Notes: a model not told the origin generated them from the sequence alone. Positions 1 through 6,026 are shown, counted from the stretch's first letter. The stretch: DNA of 9,721 nt from Eubacteriales Family XIII. Incertae Sedis bacterium (GCA_031255695.1 JAIRSA010000062.1:1-9721); one strand, 5' to 3'. Translations and numbers: made by a program.

Positions 1-83
1 AAGGTCAGAAAGTAACGTTTGACACTGAACCCGATCCAAAGAATAGCAGTAAGCTGCGGGCTGTCAATGTCAACGTAGCATAG
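1..83 (+). CDS. Cold-shock domain protein, C-terminal end only
   Basis: The window opens inside a reading frame whose first full codon is at base 3 and which ends at TAG 81-83. The visible tail contains GQKVTFDTEP followed by SSKLRAVNV. This matches the last strand of small CspA-type cold-shock proteins, where 'EGQ-V-F-' is followed by a basic or Pro-rich loop and then 'A-NV'. These proteins are about 65-70 residues long and bind single-stranded RNA or DNA as RNA chaperones in the cytoplasm. Only about 26 residues are present, so the RNP motifs that would settle the assignment lie upstream. The gene is closed by a Rho-independent terminator 17 bases after the stop, so it is probably its own unit or the last gene of one. 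Confidence 0.72.
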   Translation, partial: GQKVTFDTEPDPKNSSKLRAVNVNVA

Positions 84-100
84 AGCCTAAACGAAGAAAG

Positions 101-146
101 CCGCATATCCCCCGCATGTGTCAGAATGGAGGGTATGCGGTTTTTT
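101..146 (+). terminator. Rho-independent terminator after the cold-shock gene
   Basis: CCGCATATCC (101-110) pairs with GGGTATGCGG (131-140), giving ten base pairs with one G-T wobble. Six T residues (141-146) follow directly and more T-rich sequence comes after. The A-rich run just upstream is usual for such sites. It separates the cold-shock gene from the kinase-like gene, which therefore needs its own promoter or read-through. Confidence 0.88.
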
Positions 147-185
147 ATTTTCGTGCAGCGGACTTATTACGGAGGGCACAGCACA

Positions 186-794
186 ATGAAACGGATAATA
201 ACCATAAGCCGCGAATTCGGCAGCGGCGGCCGCCTCATAGGGAAGCTTGCGGCCGAGCGCCTCGGCATCGCATTCTACGACAAGGACCTTATAAAACTGC
301 TCGCAAACGAAAGCGGGCTTGCCGCCGACTACATACGCGGAATCGACGAGATATTCTCGGCGCGCGTCCCGCTGAACTTTTCGGCAGGCGACATTTTTTC
401 CTACACTGCGTTCTCGACTGAGACCATGTCGCTGCAGGATCACATACATGTGATCCTTGGGAATATCGTCAACGGCATTGCCGAACGCGAAGCCTGCGTC
501 ATTGTCGGGCGCTGCGCCGACTATATACTGCGTGACAGGGGGGACTGCCTGAACGTGTTCGTCCACGCCTCGCCTGCCAGCAAGCTTGAACGTATAACAA
601 AGGAATACAAGGTCCCCGAAAAAAACGCGCTGAAAGAGATGGACAAGATCGACAAGGCGCGGGCCGGCTATTACAAGTACTATTCCGGGCAGCCGTGGGG
701 GCTCGCGAGGAATTACCACCTTTCCCTGAGCAGCAGCACCTTCGGCCTCGAAAACTGCGTGGAAATGATCGCGAAAGCGGCCGGGATTCTCTAG
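186..794 (+). CDS. Cytidylate kinase-like family protein (202 aa)
   Basis: The protein resembles the cytidylate kinase-like P-loop family (Pfam Cytidylate_kin2 type), found in many anaerobes in addition to the true Cmk. It opens with a beta strand and phosphate-binding loop (ISREFGSGGR, residues 7-16), then an acidic segment YDKDLI (31-36). VGRCADYIL (107-115) matches the family's conserved 'GR-a-yiL' strand, and a helical, Lys-rich lid-like region (136-166) follows. The family is presumed to phosphorylate nucleotides or a similar small substrate; the actual substrate is not established and may not be CMP. ATG 186 is chosen over the in-frame ATG 126 because GGAGGG (171-176) lies 9 bases before it and the longer form would start inside the terminator. 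No good promoter is visible in the short gap after that terminator. Confidence 0.83.
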   Translation: MKRIITISREFGSGGRLIGKLAAERLGIAFYDKDLIKLLANESGLAADYIRGIDEIFSARVPLNFSAGDIFSYTAFSTETMSLQDHIHVILGNIVNGIAEREACVIVGRCADYILRDRGDCLNVFVHASPASKLERITKEYKVPEKNALKEMDKIDKARAGYYKYYSGQPWGLARNYHLSLSSSTFGLENCVEMIAKAAGIL

Positions 795-1316
795 CCCACC
801 CGCCTATGCAAGGCAGATATGACACAGCGCCTGTGTCCCTAAGGGCCACAGGCGCTGCGCCAGAAAAAATCGTCTCTACTTCAACTGCCTTGAAATAGAC
901 CAAAATATAGGATAGGCAAGCTCTTGCCAAAACGCCCGGGTAAAGGGGAAGAAAACTCAGGCGCTCACTGCGCGGCACGAACCCGCCAAGGTACGCTGCT
1001 TATCGTTATTAAATACTTGTTAATATTCGTGGTTCCAATATCTGCCGGGTGTCAAGCTAACATTGCATAAATGTAATAATCTGCCTGTAAATATTCGACT
1101 TTTCCCACGTATTTGCTATATATATCTTCTATATAAATAATTCTATACTAAAATAAAGCAAATGTCTATAGCGTAAACGAATATTTTTTTGAATTTTTTC
1201 AACAAGCTTACTGCAAAGCCCTGACTGGCGCGGTAGATGCGGCGGCACGGTCCCCGGCAGGCTATAGGACGCCTCAGCCTACGGCCGCACTGTATGACGC
1301 GCAAGAAAGAAATCAC
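795..1316. other. Long non-coding stretch between the kinase-like gene and fau
   Basis: I see no convincing gene here. Bases 820-1000 are GC-rich and full of short inverted repeats: the strong hairpin at 825-857, GGCAAG/CTTGCC at 915-928, and GCGC/GCGC at 961-973. Bases 1010-1200 are very AT-rich. Bases 1205-1310 are GC-rich again but lack a believable start codon on either strand. Such a mosaic could hold a structured RNA or a decayed gene. I checked by eye for RNase P, tmRNA, SRP RNA and common riboswitch signatures and recognised none. Confidence 0.6.
825..857 (+). terminator. Very stable hairpin, terminator-like but without a T tract
   Basis: CAGCGCCTGTG (825-835) and CACAGGCGCTG (847-857) are exact reverse complements. 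The inner CCC/GGG pair (837-839 with 843-845) extends the stem to about 14 pairs closed by TAA. The hairpin starts 31 bases after the kinase-like stop codon, the usual place for a 3' end. It is followed by an A-rich rather than T-rich run, so it is not a standard Rho-independent terminator. It may act as a 3' stabilising hairpin or belong to a structured RNA. Confidence 0.5.
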
Positions 1317-1345
1317 TTGACATTTGACCTCCAAACCAATATGAT
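1317..1345 (+). promoter_or_regulatory. Near-consensus vegetative promoter for fau
   Basis: TTGACA (1317-1322, perfect -35) and TATGAT (1340-1345, five of six matches to -10) are spaced by exactly 17 bases. Transcription would start near 1352, giving a leader of about 50 bases before the fau ATG. No operator-like symmetry is obvious around it. Confidence 0.75.
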
Positions 1346-1400
1346 GGTTCTATGGTACGCATTGTGCCGACAAAAACAATGAAACTAGGTCTAGCTGTAT

Positions 1401-1970
1401 ATGGATAAAGTCTTAGCAAAAGAAGCCCAGCGGAACGTGGGGCTCTCTGCCCGCAACGCAGTCGGCGCCGAATCGGCCCGCCGTTTCAGCAGGGCTATCT
1501 GTGAAAAACTGATAGCTGATCCCGTATTCATGGAATCCGGGATCATACTTTCATACTATCCCGTCGGAGGGGAAGTGGATACTGGCTTTTTTAACTCCCA
1601 GGCCGTGCGCATGGGCAAGCGCGTCGCGTTCCCGATCTGTTATAGCGATGGGCATATGGCCGCAGCGATACCGGCTGCGCCGGATGGATGGGAGACAGGG
1701 CTGTACGGCATCCAGGTGCCCCTGCAGGACTGTTCCCACATAATCGACGCCTCCGAGATCGATCTGGCGATCATCCCCTGTGTCGCTTTTGATGGGGCTA
1801 CAAGGGCGCGGATCGGCCGTGGCGCTGGATATTACGACCGATACCTCCCCCTTTGCGCCAAGGCCGTCAGCATTGCCGTGGCCTTTGACGCCCAACGGAT
1901 CGACGGCATATGCAGCGACGCTTGGGACATCCCTGTGGACGCCGTCATCACTGAGATCGGGCGGTATTGA
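1401..1970 (+). CDS. fau: 5-formyltetrahydrofolate cyclo-ligase (189 aa)
   Basis: This cytoplasmic enzyme uses ATP to convert 5-formyl-THF to 5,10-methenyl-THF, returning a stored folate form to one-carbon metabolism. The length is typical. Family marks are visible in order: a basic N-terminus, SYYPVGGEVDT (residues 51-61), GLYGIQVP (100-107), DLAIIPCVAFD (121-131), and the signature RIGRGAGYYDRYLP (137-150) that forms the ATP/phosphate-binding end. The C-terminal IPVDAVITE (177-185) is also characteristic. The usual 'PGVAFD' reads PCVAFD here, a modest change. The ribosome binding site is weak (AGG 1387-1389), but ATG 1401 is the first start in the frame and sits 50 bases after a strong promoter. 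The gene may be read together with yicC across the repeat array. The symbol fau is synonymous with ygfA. Confidence 0.92.
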   Translation: MDKVLAKEAQRNVGLSARNAVGAESARRFSRAICEKLIADPVFMESGIILSYYPVGGEVDTGFFNSQAVRMGKRVAFPICYSDGHMAAAIPAAPDGWETGLYGIQVPLQDCSHIIDASEIDLAIIPCVAFDGATRARIGRGAGYYDRYLPLCAKAVSIAVAFDAQRIDGICSDAWDIPVDAVITEIGRY

Positions 1971-2010
1971 GCGGACGCGGCATTGGATCCTTGGAATGCC
2001 GCAAAAATGA

Positions 2011-2170
2011 GGGTATGGCGGCATCGAAATGCGGCAAGGCGGCGATGGGGCGGCATGGCATTGCACGGCGGCAGAACGGCGATGGCGGCATGGCATTGCA
2101 CGGTGGCAAAACGTCGATGGGGCGGATTTGGACGGCAGCAAAGCGGCTAGAGGGCGGCATGGCGGCAGGC
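2011..2170. repeat. Degenerate ~35-bp GC-rich tandem array between fau and yicC
   Basis: Two adjacent copies, 2041-2077 and 2078-2112, share GGCGATGG, GGCATGGCATTGCACGG and a GGCA-AAC end with only a few differences. A third, shorter copy (2113-2144) starts GTCGATGGGGCGG, and weaker relatives lie on either side (2011-2040 and 2145-2170). The tract is open in several frames on both strands, which produces long but spurious reading frames. It separates two housekeeping genes and carries no promoter that I can recognise. Confidence 0.75.
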
Positions 2171-2225
2171 CAGTGCCTCTGCATCCGTTTTGCCAAGCCA
2201 TTTTGTAAGGCAGGAGGCGCACTTT

Positions 2226-3110
2226 ATGGCAAAGAGCATGACAGGCTACGGACGTGGCGAATTCTCGGACGGCAAAAGATCCGCCGTCATCGAGATCAAA
2301 TCGGTGAACCACAGGTACTGCGAGGTCACGGTCAGGATTGCCCGCAGGTACGCCTTCGCCGAAGAGCACCTCAAATCCATTGTCAAGGCCAGCGTGAAAC
2401 GCGGCAAGGCCGATCTGAGCGTCACCATCGACAATATCACAGAGGGCGATGTCAAAATAAAGCTTAATATGGCGGCTGCAGAGCAGTATCACGCCAATCT
2501 GCGTGAACTTCAGGATCGTTTCGGCCTAAGCGGCGGGATCGATCTGCATGCATTGGCGGCAATGCCCGATGTGATGAGGCAGGCGCCTGACATCGACGAC
2601 GAGGCCGAGTTGCTCAGGCTGCTGGAACAGGCGCTGCGGCCCGCGCTTGAGGGTTTCGACGCGATGAGGCGCGCGGAAGGCGCCAAGCTTTCGGCGGACA
2701 TACTGGCGCGTGGGCAGCTGATCGAGGGCTGGGCGTCGGAGATGGAGCAGTTCGCGCCTGACATCGTGCTTGCCTATGCCGAAAAGCTGCGGGAACGCAT
2801 CCGTGAGCTTATCGGGCAGGAAGCCGAGCTGCCGGAAGAGCGGATAGCCATCGAGGCCGCCATCTTCGCCGACAGGATCAATATCACCGAAGAGCTGGTG
2901 CGGCTCAAGAGCCATATCTCGCAGCTCAGGACATTTATGCAGGAAAAGTCCGGCGCCAACGGCAAAAAGCTTGACTTTCTGGCACAGGAACTCAACCGCG
3001 AAGCCAACACCATAGCTTCGAAGGCGAACGATATAAGGGTCACCAACTTTGCGCTCGAAATAAAGAGCGAGGTGGAAAAGATCCGGGAACAGATCCAGAA
3101 TATAGAATGA
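2226..3110 (+). CDS. yicC: YicC/YloC-family endoribonuclease (294 aa)
   Basis: YicC proteins are conserved bacterial RNases implicated in RNA turnover and small-RNA decay. The N-terminal signature is clear: KSMTGYGRGEF (residues 3-13) followed by EIKSVNHRYCEV (23-34). The C-terminal domain (DUF1732) shows the hallmark KKLDFLAQELNREANTIASK (247-266) and ends KSEVEKIREQIQNIE. The length matches the family. ATG 2226 is chosen over the in-frame ATG 2190 because CAGGAGG (2211-2217) is well spaced before it and the protein then starts with the family's usual 'M-SMTG'. In many Firmicutes yicC is followed by remA, gmk and rpoZ; here it is followed by repeats and an opposing gene, so that arrangement is absent or broken. 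Confidence 0.94.
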   Translation: MAKSMTGYGRGEFSDGKRSAVIEIKSVNHRYCEVTVRIARRYAFAEEHLKSIVKASVKRGKADLSVTIDNITEGDVKIKLNMAAAEQYHANLRELQDRFGLSGGIDLHALAAMPDVMRQAPDIDDEAELLRLLEQALRPALEGFDAMRRAEGAKLSADILARGQLIEGWASEMEQFAPDIVLAYAEKLRERIRELIGQEAELPEERIAIEAAIFADRINITEELVRLKSHISQLRTFMQEKSGANGKKLDFLAQELNREANTIASKANDIRVTNFALEIKSEVEKIREQIQNIE

Positions 3111-3120
3111 GCCGCTGGGC

Positions 3121-3319
3121 TGGCGCGGGCGCTAAGGAGCGCCGCCGGGCGCAGCTTTGCCGTGGTTTGGCGCTGGTGCTGGAAATGGCGCGGGCGTGGG
3201 TGGCTTGAATGCCGCCGTGGCGTGGCGCGGGCGCTGGCATCGTGGGGCGGCATCGGCGCTAAAGAGCGCCGCCGCAGCGCCGCCTAGGCGTGGCGCGGGT
3301 GCCTGAAATGGCGCGGGCG
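3121..3319. repeat. GC-rich repeat field after yicC
   Basis: This tract looks like a degenerate duplication with a period of about 125 bases. GGCGCTAAGGAGCGCCGCC (3128-3146) recurs as GGCGCTAAAGAGCGCCGCC (3255-3273). GAAATGGCGCGGGCG (3182-3196) recurs exactly at 3305-3319. The core TGGCGCGGG occurs about five times. Each copy of the first motif is a small hairpin (GGCGCT, four-base loop, AGCGCC). These hairpins may help stop yicC transcription but lack T tracts. I see no gene in 3111-3407. Confidence 0.7.
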
Positions 3320-3376
3320 CCGGGTACGGTTTCAGCGCACACAAAACCTTGCCATGCGCTACGTGCGCTGGCATCT

Positions 3377-3393
3377 GCCGGACATGCTCCGGC
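3377..3393 (-). terminator. Hairpin just beyond the Xre-type gene stop
   Basis: GCCGGA (3377-3382) and TCCGGC (3388-3393) are perfect inverted repeats with a five-base loop, starting 15 bases downstream of the repressor's stop codon. No T tract follows on the - strand, so termination here is only a possibility. Confidence 0.35.
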
Positions 3394-3407
3394 TCCGCAT
3401 CCTGTAT

Positions 3408-3899
3408 TTAAGCTTCCGCTACAGCGAGCTCCGGCTCTGCCTGGGTCTCAGGCACGTCCGCAGGCGCCCTGAAAAGCCCGACGTATTTGGGTATGGCTGC
3501 CAAGTCGCCTATGTTCTCAAGCGCCTTCTTCCTCCCCAGATCGTTCAGGCTGTTGAAGGCATGGAGCAGGTGCAGTATGTCATCTCCGTACTTAGACTGG
3601 ATCTGCTCGATAACCTTCGCTTCGCTTGTCAGCGTAGCGCCATTGTTGAACGTAGTATCCCAATTCGCGAATTGCCTGAGACTTTCAGATGACAAGGATT
3701 CCTCCATCTCCAGTAAGGCAGCCAGGTTTATCTGGAAGAGCCTAGCGAGCTCTTTCAGATTGTCTTTTTTGATGTTCCTGACAGCTCCGCTCTCCCATTT
3801 CTGGACTGCGGCTTTGTTGACCCCAAGCTTTGCCCCTAGTTCCTCTTGCGTCATATCCAAGCGTTTCCTATGGTACTTGATCAATTCACCTGTTTTCAT
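3408..3899 (-). CDS. Xre-family helix-turn-helix transcriptional regulator (163 aa)
   Basis: The first 65 residues form a typical Cro/CI-type HTH domain: a first helix (ELIKYHRKRL), MTQEELGAKLGVNKAAVQKW as the HTH pair (16-35), then ESG and a closing LKELARLFQI helix. The C-terminal half contains LNDLGRKKALENIGDLAAIP, a pattern common in phage-like Xre repressors of Firmicutes, and ends in a Pro/Glu/Ala-rich tail. ATG 3899 is preferred to GTG 3911 because AAGGTGG (3909-3915 read in reverse) is 9 bases upstream of the ATG and would overlap the GTG. The gene faces yicC and stands alone, with no partner gene such as a protease or antirepressor. It may be a leftover regulator of a lost mobile element, or a free-standing autorepressor. 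Confidence 0.87.
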   Translation of the reverse strand: MKTGELIKYHRKRLDMTQEELGAKLGVNKAAVQKWESGAVRNIKKDNLKELARLFQINLAALLEMEESLSSESLRQFANWDTTFNNGATLTSEAKVIEQIQSKYGDDILHLLHAFNSLNDLGRKKALENIGDLAAIPKYVGLFRAPADVPETQAEPELAVAEA

Positions 3900-3944
3900 T
3901 TGAACATCCACCTTTCCAACTTTCCAAATTCGTTGGTCGATACA

Positions 3945-3973
3945 ATTCTAACACAGGAAAATTAAAATATCAA
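3945..3973 (-). promoter_or_regulatory. Promoter of the Xre-type regulator
   Basis: On the - strand, TTGATA (-35, 3973-3968) and TAGAAT (-10, 3950-3945) are 17 bases apart, each matching the consensus at five of six positions. A CCAAC/GTTGG inverted repeat (3916-3920 with 3932-3936) lies between the likely start site and the ribosome binding site. It is a plausible autoregulatory operator. Confidence 0.7.
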
Positions 3974-3985
3974 GGTAAAATTTCA

Positions 3986-4222
3986 TTATGGCGAAATTGA
4001 TTTAGGAATCGCTTGATAGTGTTCCAAGTGCGGCAATATAATATCAATATCGCCAAACGATACGGACCTAGAAGCCCCGGCCGCCACAGGCAGGGCATTT
4101 TCAGGCAGCATGGCGGCCACGCGGCCCCCGAAGCCCTGCCCCTTCATGGCCGCCTTGAATTCGCGCAGCCTGAAGGGATCCTCGACAGCTAAAGATGCGC
4201 AACTTTTTCGTAATATAGAATT
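3986..4222 (-). pseudogene. Possible coding remnant, not recognised
   Basis: Read on the - strand, this frame stays open for about 79 codons and ends at TAA 3988-3986. Its central part (about 4190-4066) has strongly GC-ending codons and a protein-like sequence: EDPFRLREFKAAMKGQGFGG followed by RVAAMLPENALPVAAG. The codon pattern is like the host genes. After about 4065 the composition turns AT-rich and the reading becomes implausible. There is no start codon with a ribosome binding site. I do not recognise the family. It may be a fragment of a lost gene left at an insertion boundary, or chance in GC-rich DNA. Confidence 0.3.
4032..4054. repeat. Imperfect palindrome upstream of the Xre promoter
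   Basis: GGCAATAT (4032-4039) and ATATCGCC (4047-4054) are inverted repeats with one mismatch around a 7-base AT-rich centre. It lies about 60 bases upstream of the Xre-type gene's -35 box and could be a regulator site. No binding protein can be named from sequence. Confidence 0.35.
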
Positions 4223-4243
4223 TCAGAACCCGGAATCTTAGAA

Positions 4244-4267
4244 CGTCACCCCGTCCGCAATGCCACA
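4244..4267 (+). repeat. Left copy of a 24-bp direct repeat flanking the toxin-antitoxin module
   Basis: This copy starts CGTCACCCCGT and ends CGCAATGCCACA. It matches 4948-4971 at 23 of 24 positions, the only difference being C4255 against A4959. It lies 10 bases before the antitoxin promoter's -35 box. Confidence 0.85.
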
Positions 4268-4276
4268 TCTAATGAG

Positions 4277-4305
4277 TTGATTTTGCATTGCAAATGGTGT
4301 ATGGT
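4277..4305 (+). promoter_or_regulatory. Promoter with embedded palindrome for the toxin-antitoxin operon
   Basis: TTGATT (4277-4282) and TATGGT (4300-4305) are separated by 17 bases. The spacer begins with the perfect palindrome TTGCATTGCAA (4283-4293). RelB/DinJ antitoxins of the ribbon-helix-helix class repress their own operon by binding palindromes at the promoter, so this is the natural operator candidate. The promoter is moderate in quality. Confidence 0.6.
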
Positions 4306-4341
4306 ATATGTGCAATGAAATGCGGAAGGAGATTAAATGCT

Positions 4342-4617
4342 ATGGCTAACACAACAAATTTTAGCGTCCGTATGGACAGCGATATCAAACAACAGTGCGA
4401 AAATTTATATGGAGAGCTGGGAGTCAACCTGACAACCGCTATCAACGTTTTTCTGCGCCAGTCTCTTCGCGCCGGAGGTTTCCCATTTGATGTCCGATTG
4501 GAGCGCCCCAACAAGGAAACGGTTGCCGCAATGCTTGAAGCAGAGCGGATCGCACGCGACCCAGGCGTGAAACGCTATTCCGACGTCGAGGAAGCGCTTC
4601 GGGAGCTGAAACGATGA
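4342..4617 (+). CDS. RelB/DinJ-family antitoxin (91 aa)
   Basis: The N-terminal third (NFSVRMDSDIKQQCENLYGE, residues 6-25) is a ribbon-helix-helix DNA-binding and dimerisation unit. It is followed by LGVNLTTAINVFLRQSL, the classic RelB/DinJ second helix. The C-terminal part (PNKETVAAMLEAERIARDPG, 56-75) is the extended region that wraps and inhibits the toxin. It would neutralise the YafQ-like product encoded directly downstream and repress the operon. ATG 4342 is chosen over the upstream in-frame ATG 4288 because GGAAGGAG (4324-4331) is well spaced before it and the longer form would run through the promoter. The stop codon overlaps the toxin start (ATGA at 4614-4617), typical of translational coupling. 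The frame is intact. Confidence 0.9.
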   Translation: MANTTNFSVRMDSDIKQQCENLYGELGVNLTTAINVFLRQSLRAGGFPFDVRLERPNKETVAAMLEAERIARDPGVKRYSDVEEALRELKR

Positions 4618-4895
4618 ATCTTGATATCATCTGGACGGCCTAGTTCAAAAAAGATTACAAGCTGGCAATTAAGCGTAACCTTAACATTGATCTGTTAGAT
4701 GATATCATCCGATCGCTTTCGAAAGGCAAAACGCTTCCGGAAAACAACAAAGACCATGCCCTTGCGGGCAACTGGACCGGCCATAGAGAATGCCATATCA
4801 TGCCAGATTGGCTTCTGATCTATCGCGTAGACGACGGTGCGTTTGTGCTCACGCTATCTCGCACGGGCACACACAGCGACTTGTTTGGCAGCTAG
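4614..4895 (+). pseudogene. YafQ/RelE-type mRNA interferase toxin broken by an amber stop at codon 10
   Basis: YafQ toxins cut mRNA on the ribosome. The frame starts at the ATG overlapping the antitoxin stop and reads MNLDIIWTA, then TAG (4641-4643), then FKKDYKLAIKRNL onward without interruption to TAG 4893-4895. Downstream of the internal stop the protein is fully family-like: KDHALAGNW (46-54), GHRECHIMPDWLLIYR (56-71) and SRTGTHSDLFG (82-92). The residues lining the E. coli YafQ active site all have counterparts: His48, His61, Asp65, Trp66, His87 and Phe91. Homologues usually have Gln where the amber lies, so a single CAG-to-TAG change explains the defect. No alternative start lies close after the stop. 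The toxin should be silent unless amber codons are read through or the base call is wrong. Confidence 0.85.
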
Positions 4896-4947
4896 TCCAT
4901 GGGGGCATAAAGTTTTCACGGCATGCGACAATTCGTGACGTCTCCGG

Positions 4948-4971
4948 CGTCACCCCGTACGCAATGCCACA
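4948..4971 (+). repeat. Right copy of the 24-bp direct repeat flanking the toxin-antitoxin module
   Basis: This is the 23/24 match to 4244-4267, placed 52 bases after the toxin frame ends. Its first bases CGTCAC also pair with GTGACG (4936-4941) to form a small inverted repeat, a feature the left copy lacks. A larger inverted repeat follows at once. Confidence 0.85.
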
Positions 4972-5007
4972 CATGGCGGGTGGCGACCAGCGCCGCCGCC
5001 CGCCATG
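4972..5007 (-). terminator. Large GC-rich hairpin past the end of cysK
   Basis: CATGGCGGG (4972-4980) and CCCGCCATG (4999-5007) are exact inverted repeats, and inner GGCG/CGCC pairs can extend the stem. It begins 10 bases beyond the cysK stop codon on the - strand and closes the gap between convergent cysK and toxin-antitoxin transcription. There is no T tract, so it is a candidate 3'-end hairpin rather than a proven intrinsic terminator. Confidence 0.5.
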
Positions 5008-5016
5008 CGGCCGCTG

Positions 5017-5949
5017 CTATTCTTCGAACAGCGCCGTCGAGAGGTAGCGCTCCCCCGTATCCGGCAGTATCACTACGATATTTTTCCCGGCGAATTCCGG
5101 GCGTTTGGCCACTTCGGCGGCAGCCCACGCCGCCGCTCCGGACGATATCCCCACCAGCAGGCCCTCAGCCTTCGCTATCTCGCGCCCTGTCTGGAAGGCG
5201 TCGTCATTCTTCACGGCGATGATCTCATCGTATATGCCCGTGTCCAGCGTGTCGGGTATGAAACCCGCGCCGATCCCCTGTATTTTGTGCGGGCCCGCCT
5301 TGCCTTCAGAGAGCACCGGCGAATCGAACGGTTCCACGGCCACAATCCTTATGCCTGGGTTCTTTTCCTTCAGGAAAGCGCCTGCCCCTGTAATGGTCCC
5401 GCCCGTACCTATGCCGGAAACGAAGGCGTCTACCTTGCCGCCCGCGCCCTCCCATATCTCTGGGCCCGTAGTCTCCCTGTGAATCCTGGGATTGGCAGGG
5501 TTCACGAACTGGCCTGGGATGAATGAGCCCTGGGTGGCCGCCGCCAGTTCCTCGGCCTTCGCTATGGCGCCCTTCATGCCCTTGGCGCCCTCAGTCAAGA
5601 CCAGTTCCGCCCCAAGCGCCTTGAGCAGCTTGCGGCGCTCGATGCTCATCGTCTCAGGCATGGTTAGGATGATCCTATAGCCCCTGGCTGCGGCGACCGC
5701 CGCGAGCCCTATGCCTGTATTCCCGCTGGTCGGCTCGATTATGACCGCCCCCGGCGCGAGCCTGCCACTCTTTTCCGCATCCTCTATCATTGCCTTCGCG
5801 ATGCGGTCTTTAATGCTGCCGGCCGGATTGTAGTATTCGACCTTCGCAATGATGTTGGCAGCCAGACCCTTGGCCTTCGCGTAACCATTTAGCTGCAGCA
5901 GCGGGGTATTCCCAATAAGATCTGTAAGGCTATTGGCAATATTCGACAT
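5017..5949 (-). CDS. cysK: Cysteine synthase A, O-acetylserine sulfhydrylase (310 aa)
   Basis: This PLP enzyme makes L-cysteine from O-acetylserine and sulfide, the last step of sulfur assimilation, in the cytoplasm. All signatures are present: N-terminal IGNTPLLQL (12-20), NPAGSIKDR (41-49) with Lys47 as the PLP-binding lysine, the substrate loop TSGNTG (74-79), the phosphate-binding GTGGT (181-185), KIQGIGAGFIP (222-232), SSG (269-271) that contacts the pyridine nitrogen, and PDTGERYLST (296-305) near the end. The length is standard. The start ATG is preceded by a strong AAGGAGGTG ribosome site. The gene stands alone, with no cysE next to it. It is flanked by accessory modules on both sides, so it looks like a stable core gene beside insertion-prone gaps. 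Confidence 0.96.
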   Translation of the reverse strand: MSNIANSLTDLIGNTPLLQLNGYAKAKGLAANIIAKVEYYNPAGSIKDRIAKAMIEDAEKSGRLAPGAVIIEPTSGNTGIGLAAVAAARGYRIILTMPETMSIERRKLLKALGAELVLTEGAKGMKGAIAKAEELAAATQGSFIPGQFVNPANPRIHRETTGPEIWEGAGGKVDAFVSGIGTGGTITGAGAFLKEKNPGIRIVAVEPFDSPVLSEGKAGPHKIQGIGAGFIPDTLDTGIYDEIIAVKNDDAFQTGREIAKAEGLLVGISSGAAAWAAAEVAKRPEFAGKNIVVILPDTGERYLSTALFEE

Positions 5950-6000
5950 CGTTGTTTTGCACCTCCTTTTTATATTATGTTCACTTCGATTTCTGATATT

Positions 6001-6019
6001 TCATATATGTTTTATATGA
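6001..6019 (-). promoter_or_regulatory. Candidate operator at the cysK transcription start
   Basis: TCATATA (6001-6007) and TATATGA (6013-6019) are exact inverted repeats around five bases. The site lies just after the cysK -10 box, over the expected transcription start, where a repressor would block initiation. Sulfur genes are often controlled this way, for example by the Rrf2-type regulator CymR in Firmicutes, but the sequence is not a recognisable CymR site and the regulator is unknown. AT-rich DNA makes chance palindromes more likely. Confidence 0.4.
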
Positions 6020-6026
6020 TATTCTG

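Noticed and set aside
1155..1379. A plus-strand frame open for about 75 codons just before fau, and a 63-codon minus-strand frame at 1143-1334.
   Set aside because: The first has no start codon with a ribosome site and contains the fau promoter. The second would need a TTG start without support, and neither looks like a known protein.
2011..2170. The regular ~35-bp repeats as a CRISPR array.
   Set aside because: Copies are directly adjacent and degenerate, with no unique spacers and no cas genes nearby.
1551..2492. A 313-codon open frame on the minus strand across fau, the repeat array and the start of yicC.
   Set aside because: It runs antisense to two well-supported genes and is kept open by GC-rich repeats; the protein shows no family motif.
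4799..4895. Internal ATG 4799 as a restart giving a short active toxin.
   Set aside because: It lies after most of the fold and after His48 and His61, and has no ribosome binding site, so the product could not be a functional YafQ.
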